This document shows positions 40,990-53,511 of a stretch of DNA of 64,000 nucleotides, piece by piece. A program made the position numbers and the translations under genes. Positions within the stretch are counted from its first letter, which is position 1. Every line of letters starts with the position of its first letter. Origin of the DNA: Arabidopsis thaliana (taxonomy: Eukaryota > Streptophyta > Magnoliopsida > Brassicales > Brassicaceae); the NCBI RefSeq assembly GCF_000001735.4, contig NC_003071.7, forward strand, positions 16,157,443 to 16,221,442, in the 5' to 3' direction. The notes below the pieces were generated by a model. It ran no database searches and had not been told where the DNA came from. It saw only the letters and a list, made by a program, of their open reading frames with translations.

Positions 40990-42027
40990 TTTCTTGCAGT
41001 TGATCTTTTATTACTGTTTTTGATTTCCGGCTCTTGGTTTGGTTTCTGTGGAAATCTATGGAAGAGGGACAAGACGTTTTATATGATGATTAAGGGTAAT
41101 GTTGTGGTTTATGGGAGAAGAGAAGGGTGTTTTAGGTATTCAATACAAGATTTAAGACAAATGCTAGGGGCATTGTTGTAACAAGGAGTAACGCCCACGC
41201 AATTAATTGCATATGTTAACAACTGTTTTACGCAAACGGAATTTACATACTTCAGTAAGTTCAAGACAAATTAACACTTACTGTTTTTCTTTGTCTTAAG
41301 TGGAATTTATTAAGTTTGACCACTATAAAAGTTGTACTTAAGTGTCATCATTCATATCTATAATCCAAAACGGAGGTTCTTGAACACAGATAAGAAGAAG
41401 AGTTTATTTTCTTTTACAGTTTTCGAAAAGTAGGAAAATTACAACAAGAAGTAGAGTCTGACAAATGAAAGTTTCTTTAGTATAAAATAAAATAGTAAAG
41501 AATTATGTAAAAGAAACAGTAAAGAATATTATACTTTCTAAAGAAAATTAAGAAAGTGAAAAAGTTATTTGGAGAAATTACGTTTTCAGAATATAGGTTC
41601 TCAAAATTAGATGCAAAGAACATAAACCAAAGTGATTCAAGTGATGGTTTAGGATATGATCATATATCAAAATTAAGATCCATGTGTCGAATAGCTCAAA
41701 TCTGAATTTGTCAATATTAAAGGCAACTAATCTCACTGAATCTTAAAACATATATAAAGATAATATCTACGAAATAGATAGTCTTTGGTGCCAAGAACAA
41801 GGTTTTTTTTTTGTTACTGCGAAACACACATGGACCTATTACAGAAAAATAATGGTTTGAATATCATGGGCAAAGGAGACAGCTTATCTCTTCTTCTCTG
41901 TTTTTTTTCTTCTCATTATGTCCAGACTGTCCCATTTCATAAATTATGCACACAATTGTAGTAGATGGCAAGCCTCAATCACATTTGTTTCGCATTATTG
42001 TGACTTGTGAGACTAATAATTAAGCTT

Positions 42028-42066
<39 letters not shown>

Positions 42067-43643
42067 CAAGTACTATCACATGTTTTTTTATAGATTATAT
42101 ATTGCTGAATATCTATCTGAATCTGACAATGAGATTTGAGAAGATTGTACAACCACTACATGTGTCGCTTAACCAAAATATAATTTGGTCAACCAATTAA
42201 GACCCGATTTATATAGTATATGAGAATTAGTATAAGCGATTTATACATCAAAACGTGTTTTGCACAACTTCCGCTGAAGCTGTTTAATTAGCATGTTCCT
42301 CATATATAGTTCAATTTTCCACAGCTCAAATGCCGCCAGCATATAACCCTTACGTCAAATTTCCTCATATTTTATTGTGTGTCATAAGACTTGCGTATAT
42401 CCAATTATCCATACATGACACGATCGATACTGAAGAATATAATTTGAATATTAATCACGAGATAACTCACTCATTAAAATTTTAAAAAGTTTACAAGATT
42501 ACGAGATACTCACTTATTGGCATTAAGAAAGTGTGAATCATTAATCAACTTACGTGTAGATTCCAGTACTTTCGCGCCAGGGTCGATTCACATTTGTTTA
42601 CATTAGAGTGATCAGTTTTTAATCTACTACACACGAATTTTCCATCGAAGGATCAAAAAATTCTAGAGTATGATTATTTTAAAAAAGAAAAGATCACGTT
42701 TTACACGACGAGAGGACTAGCAATAATTTGGATCGAGGACAGCTGTGTTGAGCCGTATCATTTGCAAATCGCAATCTATTTATTTATTTGATTTGATTTG
42801 GTTATACTTAGACTTCACTCATAAGATCATCCCATCATGTTCCTAATCTTAAATGGTATTTCTATTTCGCACATGTCACAACTTAGACAGTTGACTAAAT
42901 CATAACTTTATATTTAGGTTTTAAGTATTAAAAATATATCAAATTATATTATAAGTTTTGTAATCTCTTTTTGTTAGTTTAGCCTACCAAAAAAAAAAGA
43001 AATCTCTTTTTGTTAGTTCTTCTTGTCTTTTCGTAATCAACTACTATATAACCTATATATTTATTTATATAAAGACATTGTTAACTTCGTCATCAAAACC
43101 ATTTATTTATTTGTCCATTTATTTGCTACCTTAGTTTATTTTTAGTACTATATGAAATATCATACATTTTATTTTATCTTAAATTAAATACGGTACAAGT
43201 TAAATTCCTCATTAAAACCATTGTACGTTGTTTTTAGTCCTGTTGTAATATCATTTATTTCATTGCAAGTTTGCAACCTTACAAAAAGTAAAAATATGAA
43301 AAGGTTATTTTGTGTTAATTGGAAATTATTACATAGTATGTAGGATATGAAAATAGGTTAGGAGAAAAGATGCTCCATAGAACTCATCAATACACACAAC
43401 TAATATATGACCCTAATTTTAAATGTCCTCAAAACGAAAAATCTCGACAGAAATAGGCTAATTGCGTCATATTACAGTTTCGTCTTCGGGGGCATTTATG
43501 TCAAACACCATCCCCAGCTACATAATTACACCTCCTAAGTAAATAACTCCGCCTTGAGGAAAAAAAACTAAAACGGCTCTAAATTGAAAACAAAAGAAGA
43601 GAGAGAGAGAGAGAGACGAAGAAACAGAGAGATTCTCTCGAAA
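40990..43643. promoter_or_regulatory. 2.65-kb divergent interval between annexins 4 and 3
   Basis: Extremely AT-rich, no coding signal. On the minus strand a TATAAAA at 41083-41077 serves annexin 4. A (TA)n run covers 42033-42062. Near annexin 3 the leader carries a GA repeat (GAGAGAGAGAGAGAGA, about 43600-43615). I see no gene, transposon end or long repeat in the middle. Confidence 0.55.
42033..42062. repeat. (TA)n microsatellite
   Basis: About 15 uninterrupted TA units in the annexin intergenic region. Confidence 0.95.
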
Positions 43644-45048
43644 ATGGCCACCATTAGAGTACCAAACGAAGTTCCTTCTCCAGCTCAGGATTCTGAAACT
43701 CTCAAACAAGCTATTCGCGGTACGTTACATCCATAGCCGCAAGCATTTGTTGTGTGATTCGATGCATTAAGACATAAATCTCTGAATGAAAGTTTTCTCA
43801 TTCTTGTAGGATGGGGAACAGATGAGAAGGCGATTATACGAGTTTTAGGGCAAAGAGACCAGAGCCAGAGAAGGAAGATTAGAGAAAGTTTTAGAGAGAT
43901 TTATGGCAAAGATCTTATCGATGTTCTATCCTCCGAACTGTCTGGTGATTTCATGGTAATTATTTCTCTAACATTTCTCAATCACGACTTGAGATTTTTT
44001 CTAAAAAGATGTGATTTGATTGAATTGCAGAAAGCTGTGGTTTCGTGGACGTATGATCCAGCAGAGAGAGACGCAAGGCTTGTGAACAAGATTTTGAACA
44101 AGGAGAAGAAGAAGAAAAGCTTAGAGAATTTGAAGGTTATAGTAGAGATCTCTTGCACGACTTCCCCAAACCATTTGATTGCTGTGAGGAAAGCTTATTG
44201 TTCACTCTTTGACTCTTCTCTTGAAGAACACATTGCTTCTTCTCTGCCTTTTCCTCTTGCAAAGGTCAGTCCTTTCTTCAAGATTAGATAAGACATTTTT
44301 TTGGTTTTGTTTGCCTTATGAGAAGCTCAAAATGTTGATTGTATGAAATTGCAGTTACTGGTGACATTGGCAAGTACATTCAGATATGACAAAGATAGGA
44401 CTGATGCAGAAGTAGCTACTATTGAGGCGGCTATGCTACGTGAAGCCATAGAGAAGAAACAATTAGATCATGACCATGTCCTGTACATATTAGGAACGCG
44501 TAGTATCTATCAGCTCAGAGAAACTTTTGTTGCTTACAAGAAGAATTATGGGGTCACAATTGATAAGGTTCAGATTCTCATGGTTTGGTTTGGTGACTTT
44601 GGTCTCATGTGTTTGGTTTTCTTTTCTTGGATTATAACATGTTGTGTTGTATGGACAGGATGTTGATGGATGTCCAGGAGATGCTGATCTGAGAAGTCTA
44701 TTGAAGGTGGCAATCTTTTGTATTGATACTCCTGAGAAACACTTTGCAAAGGTACTACACTAAACATTTGAGCAAGACTAGAGTCAAAAAGTATTTTGAA
44801 GGTGTTTTGTTTGTTCCTTAAGTTTTTGTGTTTTAATTTGGCAGGTGGTAAGAGATTCGATTGAGGGTTTTGGAACAGATGAGGATTCGTTGACGAGGGC
44901 GATTGTGACGCGTGCAGAGATCGATTTGATGAAAGTAAGAGGAGAGTATTTCAACATGTATAATACAAGCATGGACAATGCTATTACTGGTGATATTTCT
45001 GGAGACTACAAGGACTTCATTATCACCTTACTTGGATCCAAAATCTGA
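43644..45048 (+). CDS. ANN3: Annexin 3, 321 aa
   Basis: Six exons: 43644-43719, 43810-43955, 44031-44264, 44355-44567, 44659-44751, 44845-45048; total 321 aa. Repeat 1 has a canonical Ca loop GWGTDE (26-31) and ends in SWTYDPAERDARLVNKIL. Repeat 4 also has one, GFGTDE (262-267), and ends GDYKDFIITLLGSKI. The two central repeats are diverged, as in other plant annexins. Exon sizes and phases match annexin 4 exon by exon, which supports origin of the pair by local inverted duplication. Function by family: Ca-dependent membrane binding and trafficking. I recall At2g38760. Confidence 0.96.
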
Positions 45049-45742
45049 TCGTTCTTTCGTTTCTTTGTCAGTTGTTATATTCTTGGCTTTGCTTGTGACT
45101 TGTATAATCAATCAATACATTGTATTCCAACTCCAGTTTGAATTGTTTAAAAAATAATCAAATTTCTCTTGATTCTTGCATTTTTGAATCAAAGCAAATC
45201 TATGTTTAATTTTGTTTTCAAAATTCGTTAAAAAAAAAAAAAAGACACGAGTAAAATACGGCTCACACAGATCATCATCACCTCTGCTTTGCTTTATTCT
45301 TGTATTTGAAGTGAAACGGCTAAGCGAATGTAAAAGACTGGTATACCCTTTTGTGTAACGACTATCCTCTCTGACTGGCTCAAGCTTGTTTTGGAGGATT
45401 TAAGACAGACCTATGTGTGGAGTGAATCCCAGCTCTGTCTCGACTTCCTTTCAAGTTACTTAACATTACTACTTTCATGGATAATATTGTCTCATATTAC
45501 TTTGAAATCAGATACCAAAGAAGAAGGATAAACAAGCTTGAATACTCAACTAGAAGTTACAAAAAGTCGGTGAGGAAGGTCAGACAATGCTATTTTTTTC
45601 CTCATGTCATGTATCACTTACCAGAATTTACTCAAATGCAGTAAAATTATCTTACAGTAGCAAAAAAAATCCATGTTTCAAACATCAACTCACTTATCAC
45701 CCTCCCGAAAGGATAACTTTGAAATTCCCAGTTTGTTTTGTC
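45049..45742. other. Convergent 3' flanks of annexin 3 and EMB2765
   Basis: Annexin 3 3' UTR, an AAAAAAAAAAAAAA run near 45230, and the EMB2765 3' UTR. No coding signal. Confidence 0.5.
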
Positions 45743-48700
45743 CTAATTCTTCTCATCAGCCTTTCCATTCTCACTGCTAAATCCATTATTGTCCACCTCC
45801 ATTCCAACCACCTCCTTCGATAATTCACCGTCTATGTCTGGAGATTGGTTTAGCTGCTGCATATTTTTTTCAGATTCATCACCATCTACTACTGAATCAC
45901 TCTCCATGTCGTGATTACCATCTTCCATCTGTGCCATGTTGTTTTGGTATTGCTCATAAGCTCCTTGTGCCTAACCAATGCATGAAACAAATCAGTTTCC
46001 AACTAAACAAGAAAGCTTAGTTATCAGTTATCCAAGCAAGCAGATTGTGTCATTACCTGGTAGAACTTGTTCATCCTGTCGTCAACTATGTGTGCCATCT
46101 CTTCAACATCATGAACGAGATAAGAATTTTCAACTTCCTCCACCACACGATCTGTATATGCTGTGTTCTCATTAAAATTGAGTCCGAGCCGATCGGGTCT
46201 TTGAAGAAGAAGTTGAAACGTTGGTTGCAGCTCATAGCATTGTTCAAAGAGCGAACGGCGGCAGAACACATACAAACCGAGCCGAGCACGTGACATTGCA
46301 ACTACCAACCTTCTTACATCACGTAGATGACCTACGAAGCGTGTCCGTACAAGAGAGAGCAATATGAAATCATTCTGTTGTCCTTGGAACTTGTCCACTG
46401 TAGTCACCTGAGGAAATAAAATTAGAACAGTCAAAACACAAAACTAACTCTGTGATAACTTTCTTAGGGGGGTATTGCATACCAAAAAACCAAAATCGAA
46501 ACCTAAATGCCTAGATCGAAACCAAACCGAAATTTATTTATACAGGTAGCTCTCAATACAATCCATACCATATCAGCAACTAACAAAAACAACTTTGAGC
46601 AGGATATTTTACCTTGCTCGGCGGGCCAATGAAAGGATACGGAACACATCGTCGGTTGATAACATCACGGATTAAGAGCTTCTGACCATTATATGTTGTC
46701 AATATTGATATCTTATTCGCAGGATATCCTAACAATCTCATGTATATATAGACACTGACGATATATTCAGCTTCTCCCTGATTTTGATAAAACCAAGGAG
46801 ATGGTGTTGATTCTCCTCTCCCCTCATAATCAGGCACATTCACCAACTGATATTCATATGAGAATCCAGCATTTGCTCTTTGGAAGATGGGTGCTTCCTT
46901 AACAATGGAAAGGTCTCCTAAATCTCTGTATCTCCAGTTGTAGAGTTTGGCTAAACTTGGCCTGGCTCTTCCTTGAGCATTGAGCTCAATATAAGGAATA
47001 CCAAGACGAACAAACCTCGTAAACAAACTCTGATCCATGTGACTATATTTCTGGAAAGCCATATTCTTCACCACGGGAGGCAGCTGGTGGTGATCACCAA
47101 TCAATATACAGCGCTTGAGTCGTGCATGACCATCTTCTTGCCTCTGAAGCAGCATTGGTATGAAAGTCTCAATTTCCAAAATCTGAGCACTTTCTTCCAT
47201 CAATAAGTTATCATATTTGAACCCTAACTGAAGAAAATCTCTCCTCTTTAATGCAGCATGAGTACACGTCATTGCTACAATCTTTGCTTGTTTGGTCATC
47301 AGATAATTTGCTCTATCAGCAGTTGACTTGAGTAGTTCAAAGGCCCTACACTCTTCTAGCTCTTGGAACACAGTCTTGAGATGAGAGAAACAACCTTTAG
47401 CTGCCCTCATGTCTTTCTCAAATGACTCCCCATTAAAAACAGGTTTAGGGGTGTCTGAGAAGAAATCTTTGAACGGGAAGCGATCTCGCACAAAAGATTG
47501 ATTGTCTTCATTTCCTGCACAAGCTGCGAGAAACAGCTCCCAACGCGAGTATACATGAAGCAACCAGAAATATCCAGCTGTTTCACAAGTATATCCTACA
47601 TCCTCTGGAAGCTGAAGAGATCTTGCTAGTCTCTCAACCTCACTGAGGAGTTCCAGACGCCGAACAAGCATGGCATTGACACGGCCTTGTCTGCTAAAGT
47701 CAAGATCAGTGGCAAGCTCTTGTTCACCTTGACCCAAACGAAGTAGATACCGCGCTGGTACATCCCTCTGAAAAAAGATCCATGTAGCATTTGACTCTCA
47801 GAACTCCGTCAAACATAAAACATTAAATATGACTCCATATAAATAACAAAAGCAACGAAGATGCCAATAGTACCTCCATTATCTTCTCAAAAAGATCATT
47901 CAAAGCCTGATTTGAATGAGTGATTATCAATGTCCTCTGAGAAGGACAGTTGTGGTATAGAACATTCAAAATTTGCACTGCTGTATCAGTCTTTCCGGTA
48001 CCTGGTGGACCAACCACCATAGTTAGCCCAGGCTGAATACCAGAGATAATTGCTCCAACCTGCAGGAAAATAGTAGGCATGGACATGGTTTAGTTACAAC
48101 TTGCAACAATGATCCATATTTTGAATCCATACCAAATGTTTTGGTATATTTTCTCATTCTCATCCAAACCACCATGAGGGAGAAAGTGATTTGAACATTA
48201 GGTAAAACTTTCTTCAAATAAAACAGAATGATGTGGGAACAGTATTGACCACTCAAATCGATCAATGACCAAATGATTTACGTTACGATGGAAATAACAG
48301 GTGCAAAATTTTACATGGGTTATAAGTGTCAGGTACCCAACACAATAAGGCGACATAAAGATGATGAATAGTATTCTCGTATGACATAACTCTTCTGTAA
48401 AAGTAGGAAGGATTCTAAGATAATAAATTTGTCATCTTCCAAAACAAATAGCAAGAATGACGAAAAGTTGACAAGTATAGCACAGCACAATTATATAAAA
48501 ACCAAATCAGCATACTGCACTTAGGATGTAGAAATAAGTAGTACCTGTGTAGGTGTAAATTTAACTGAGTTCTGCTTCGGCTGGTCCTGAGGATAAGGCC
48601 CTGGGTCAGGTGGGGTATATGCCTCAACAATAAGTTTCTCCTTCGGGGAAGCATCCACCATATTAACATTATCTGCTGGATTCACTTCAGATATCTTGTT

Positions 48701-51700
48701 TCCAGAAATAGCACCATTTCCTTTTAGTGTCTTTGGAAGAGTGATTCGAAACGGAGGACTTGGATCCAGAGCTTCAGCACCTTCAGCATTGATGAAAGAA
48801 ACCTAATATGCACAAATTATTAGAGACATGGAAAGGAACTAGTTCTAGTCTTCTAGATCACATCATATACAAAAGAATATAGGTACTAACCTCATAATCT
48901 GAAAAACTTTCACTGAGATGATTTGCATTAAGGAAAGTGTCTTTGAAGTCCACTATTTCCAACAGGTTTGGCATATTAGGCCACTGTGCAGCAGAAGGGT
49001 TGCCATACCCAAGAAAAACATTATGCAACCACTCCGGCACAATACAATATTCGTTCATAAGATCTCTGATAGATTCCAGAATAGCCTTGAAGTTGTTCTC
49101 TTTTGGTTTCCTCCTCATTAGCACATTAAATGTGCCATACACATCCTCAGCACCTTTTTCAGCGATGTCTGTAACATCTATATGATACTGTGCAGCATCT
49201 AAAGCGACAGTCACAGTCCTCATTTCACCTTTTGGGGGCTTCCATTCATCCCGTTTAACTCTTCCAGTAAAATCATTCATCAGATTACCCTCCTCATCGC
49301 GGATATCGATGATTTCACAACCACGAACATACTGAAGCCCGAGCCTCTGTGGAACTGTAGCTTTATCAGCTTCCTCAGGACCTAATGGCTCAAATGAAGG
49401 GCGTATACAAAGCAAAAACAACACGTCATGCTCTTTAAGGGAATTCCATTCAGATCTTATCTGCGTTCTGTAACTCTTGATACTGAAAGTAACTTCTGCT
49501 GTCACAGATGAAGGCTTCTCTTCTCCAATATTAGGCTGTTTCACCTGAGCGATTTTGAAATCATTAATAGGAACCGCCATTCGTGACCAACCACGAAAAG
49601 CAGTGTCTCCCTCGTTATTTATATGTGCAAGAAGATGTGGTACAGCTTCTTGTATATCTTCACGAATCTCATAGGTGGATTCTAGACGGAAGAGGTTGAA
49701 GTTTCTAAGGAGATAATCATGGAGTGTTAGAAACTGAAGATTAAGCTTTGGAAGAGCAAGGCAACCTTCCCCAGAATAATTAATGCTTGGAATAACACTT
49801 TCGTCCCACATGATTTGCTCATTTGGGTACAAAGGCAGAGCGTTTATTGCTTCTTTCTGAGACTGTTGCTTCTCAAAAGAGGAGACAACGACTTCAGTCA
49901 GAAAATCTTTACTATCTGCCCAAGGATCATGTCTTGAAACCAGTTTGAGCTGCACAAAAGCAAATGAAAATGAGAACCAATGTAGGTGGCAAGGTGTATA
50001 ATTGTTGTACGTGAACTTCTAAGGCAACAAAAGTATATTTTAACGAAAACTAAAATTAGCAACAGCAAGAGGCAAATACAGTTTACATATCTCCTTTCTA
50101 CTCTCCACAGGCACAAATACATCTCTTCACTGATTTCTCACACTACTCTGCGTACTACTGTAATGGCCTAAAGGGAATTCAAACAAGTAGATACATAACG
50201 TCTACATTTGTGTCAACCCATAGATCTTTTAGCATGTCAACTTAGACTTTGTATTCTGATTTTGCTAAGCATTTTGCCAATAATATTCACTGAAAGCTCA
50301 CAACTATAAGAGCCTTAGCATAATGAAACTGGCAGAAAAGATATGATCATCATAGAATTGCCTCAGCAATATTCCATAATCATATCCTGAATTCCCATGC
50401 AGAGTTTGTGAACCTACAAGAATATGCTTTCCAGATATATACCTTTGAGCAGACAACATCCCTTAAATCTTCAAGAGAAAGCACAGACAATCTCCTCCGA
50501 AGATCAGAACTCTTGTGAATCGAACCAATGTTAGCCAAAGACAGATCTTGCAACTGAAGCAAACCAGATAAAAACAAATGTGAGAATCTAGAGAAGCGTT
50601 TGCCAAAAAATATTAGAAAATAAGGAAGAGAGTAGATCAATGACTTCAAAATCCAATAGTAACATAACAAAAATACCTAGTACACAAAACTACCTATCTA
50701 TTAATTAACCATGATTACCAGGACAATACCTTAGGTATTTTCTTAAAGGCAAGTAGCTGAAACGCCATAAAACGATCGTAATGAAATTGAAGTGCTTCAT
50801 CATCAGTTAATTGTGTTCCATCATGATCCTTTATCTCAAACTTTTCGTAGAACTGTAACAAGTCAACTAGTTGGGCGAAAAGCTTCCCTTTTTCATGTTT
50901 GTATAGGGCACTCAGTCGACATTTGGCAACAACTGCTATATCCGCCACAAGAGGTCTTAGGTATCTGTAATAATCAAGATGAAGAGATGGAGAAAGGAAA
51001 AATTAAGGTCCAGTAAATGAATGGCTCAGAAATGGACAGTGTAGAATGAGGAAGCGTAACAAGACTAAGACCTAGATATTATTAGGAACAAAAAAAAACC
51101 CTAGATATTTTAGTCTACAAAAAACTTGCATAGAGGCCCTGGAGGGAAATATTAATACCTTCTTGTTGGAAGTTGGTTCAGCATGTCAATAAGAAATTCC
51201 ATGAATCTCTCACAATATAAGACAGAAGAATCATCGACCAATTGAGATCCAGCAGTATCATCAACCTCATCCGCAAAAACCCCATGATCAAGCACCTGAA
51301 CAGAATGTTATGAATTATGCGTAACTATGCGAAAGATATATTTGACGAACATAGACCACTACAACCCAATAAAAACAGGCTATATACCTCAACGAATTCT
51401 TCTATTAGGCCTCGAACAAAATTTGCTTCAGGGGATGAGGATAAATCAAATTTCTCTCCCTTTGACTTTGCCTCAGCTGCCCATTTCTTTGATGACCTCT
51501 TCCACTTTTTAATTAGATCAGGTTGAAGGCAGAGCTCCATCTACAGTTGTAAAAATCAATGACGATATCAGAGCAACTACAAAATATTTTCACCATCCTT
51601 AACAAAATCCATGTGAAGGAAACACCCACCTGGAAACGTCCATAAGACAAGCTGTGCCAAGATTGTAATCCTGCTAGACTTAGAACAATCTCATTAACCA

Positions 51701-52811
51701 CTGCGTCTTCCAAACTCTGTAACATCACACAGTTAAGAATATTGAAGAAAAACAAAATAGCACAAGGATATAATTTGTGTACAAACATGAATAATAAGGT
51801 TTTCCACGTGAAACAAACAATTTACTGAGTAGCACACAGCTATATTGTCTGCAATTACTGCTTACTATATCATGTATTAATTTTCTGATCTGAAACAGGC
51901 GCAACAGCATTCTAAATACTTACGACCTATTCAAAAGTTACATGCAAGAAACGGAACAAACCTGGAAAGCATTAATCATGAAGACCAAATAGTTTGTCTT
52001 CTCAGCAATAGTCAAGTCTCTTCCCTACAATGGTAAGCAAATGATATATAAATATACGATTGGTTTAGCAATGGCTAATTATGATTTATCACTATGCCTC
52101 CAAATATATAGCGAAGTCAATTCCAGGCATAAGACAATGTTATAAATCACAGGTACAAACCAAATTATCACAAACAGGAACAACACTAGAATCACAAAAA
52201 CTAAAACAACAGGTAGAATACAAACCTCTTTAAGGCGAAGAACCTTCTGTAGAAACTTTTTGAATAGATCATCCCGATCATGAAAGCAAATCCAAGCTGC
52301 CACATTCTCCCGGAACTACAAAGCATGTAGCAATGTTAAACTCCACTGTTTACAGCTCCAACAGTCCAATACGAAAGAGAGCAAGATTAGTTACCTTCTC
52401 GTTAATCATAAGAATCATAGACATAACATGCTCGAACGTAGCAGTCTCAGGATCAAAATTCGGCCATAGATAGTTCTCCAAATACTGACTCACTTCCAGA
52501 ATCATAACTCGCTGAAGTGGAACAGGTTTACGACCACTAGTTACCTTAAGCTCCGTCACATAAATCTCCTTCACAACCTCCGGATCGAACGGTTTCTCAG
52601 GGAGCTTACCTCCAGTCTTAATCCAGCTCTCCTCAGCGATTTTCGTTAACCTATCTTGCTGAATCTCCGATAAAGTGATGGAGCTCGGCAAATTAGATCC
52701 AGGCTTTGACTCTAGAGGCTTCTCAGCAGGATGGCTAGGTAACTCCAATGGATACTCCGCCACTCTGTGGCGCTTGAAGTCGTACGTGCCAGTTCCATAG
52801 ACCTTCGTCAT
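45743..52811 (-). CDS. EMB2765: Aquarius/IBP160-type intron-binding spliceosomal helicase, 1509 aa
   Basis: Fourteen exons: 52811-52395, 52315-52226, 52024-51962, 51716-51630, 51540-51388, 51295-51159, 50964-50730, 50553-50443, 49949-48891, 48802-48545, 48059-47874, 47767-46613, 46407-46057, 45970-45743. All phases close to 1509 aa. The first about 430 residues form a helical ARM-like domain. A beta-rich stalk follows in the 353-codon exon, then an SF1 (Upf1-like) helicase: Walker A GPPGTGKT (887-894), EESAQ motif II (1123-1127), GDHHQLPP motif III (1156-1163), VDKFQGQ motif V (1321-1327), [11 protein letters not shown] motif VI (about 1352-1362). The C-terminal 75 residues are acidic and disordered. 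Aquarius binds the intron upstream of the branch point and links splicing to other RNA processing. EMB2765 denotes an embryo-lethal mutant (At2g38770 from memory). Promoter has a Site II element. Confidence 0.97.
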
Positions 52812-53511
52812 TCTCTCACGCGAAAGCTTCTTGCTCAGAGAGAAGTGAAATCAACACATACAGCAAACGAAGAGGTTCAGAGAAGGGATTTAGAGTGAAG
52901 AAGAGTAAGATTTTTAGGGCTTAAGCGGAGGTGAGAGTTTCATCGACGACGTCAAAGATAAAAGGCGGTTACGACCGACTCGACCCGACCCGAGTGATGC
53001 TAGTTTAATTACAGCTGGACTTGGGCCGATATTGGGCTAGAAGTATTTTAGTCTGGACTGGAACTAGAAATAATCTTAAGAGTAAAATTAATATAAATAA
53101 ATAATGGTGAGCAAAAGCCAAGTAAACCGAATCGAACCAAAACTGAATTTCTTATGATTAAAAAACATTAAACAGTAATTTGTACCAAATAAACCAAACT
53201 AAAACCAAATTTATGCAATCGGATAACATAAAACTTTACATTCTTTTAAATTAGTATTTTGATTTAAAATAAAACAACTTAAATATGAGTGTGCATAAAA
53301 AAAAATTGAACTGAGCCAAAATAAACGAATTCGAATCATAATTGATCAATCTAAACCGAATATAAACCGAATAAAACGAACTGTTTATGCGCTCTAGTGA
53401 CCAAGACCAATGATGAAATGGATGGGTGGTGATGTTGCATCCACGAGTCCACAAGTCTGTGAAAACATTGCACTCCAAAAATGGCTAACCAGCTCTTCTC
53501 TCCACCAAACC
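52812..53511. promoter_or_regulatory. Divergent promoter region: EMB2765 and the plastid-protein gene
   Basis: A Site II element TGGGCC at 53022-53027 and TGGGCT near 53033 lie about 210 bp upstream of EMB2765. The middle is rich in AACCGAA/AACCAAA-type short motifs. The right end holds three ATGs before the start I chose for the next gene (53410, 53413, 53481). Confidence 0.5.

Noticed and set aside
40990-43643. Hidden transposon or gene in the annexin intergenic region
   Set aside because: I looked for terminal repeats, reverse-transcriptase or transposase motifs and spliced frames and saw none; only AT-rich spacer and a TA microsatellite.
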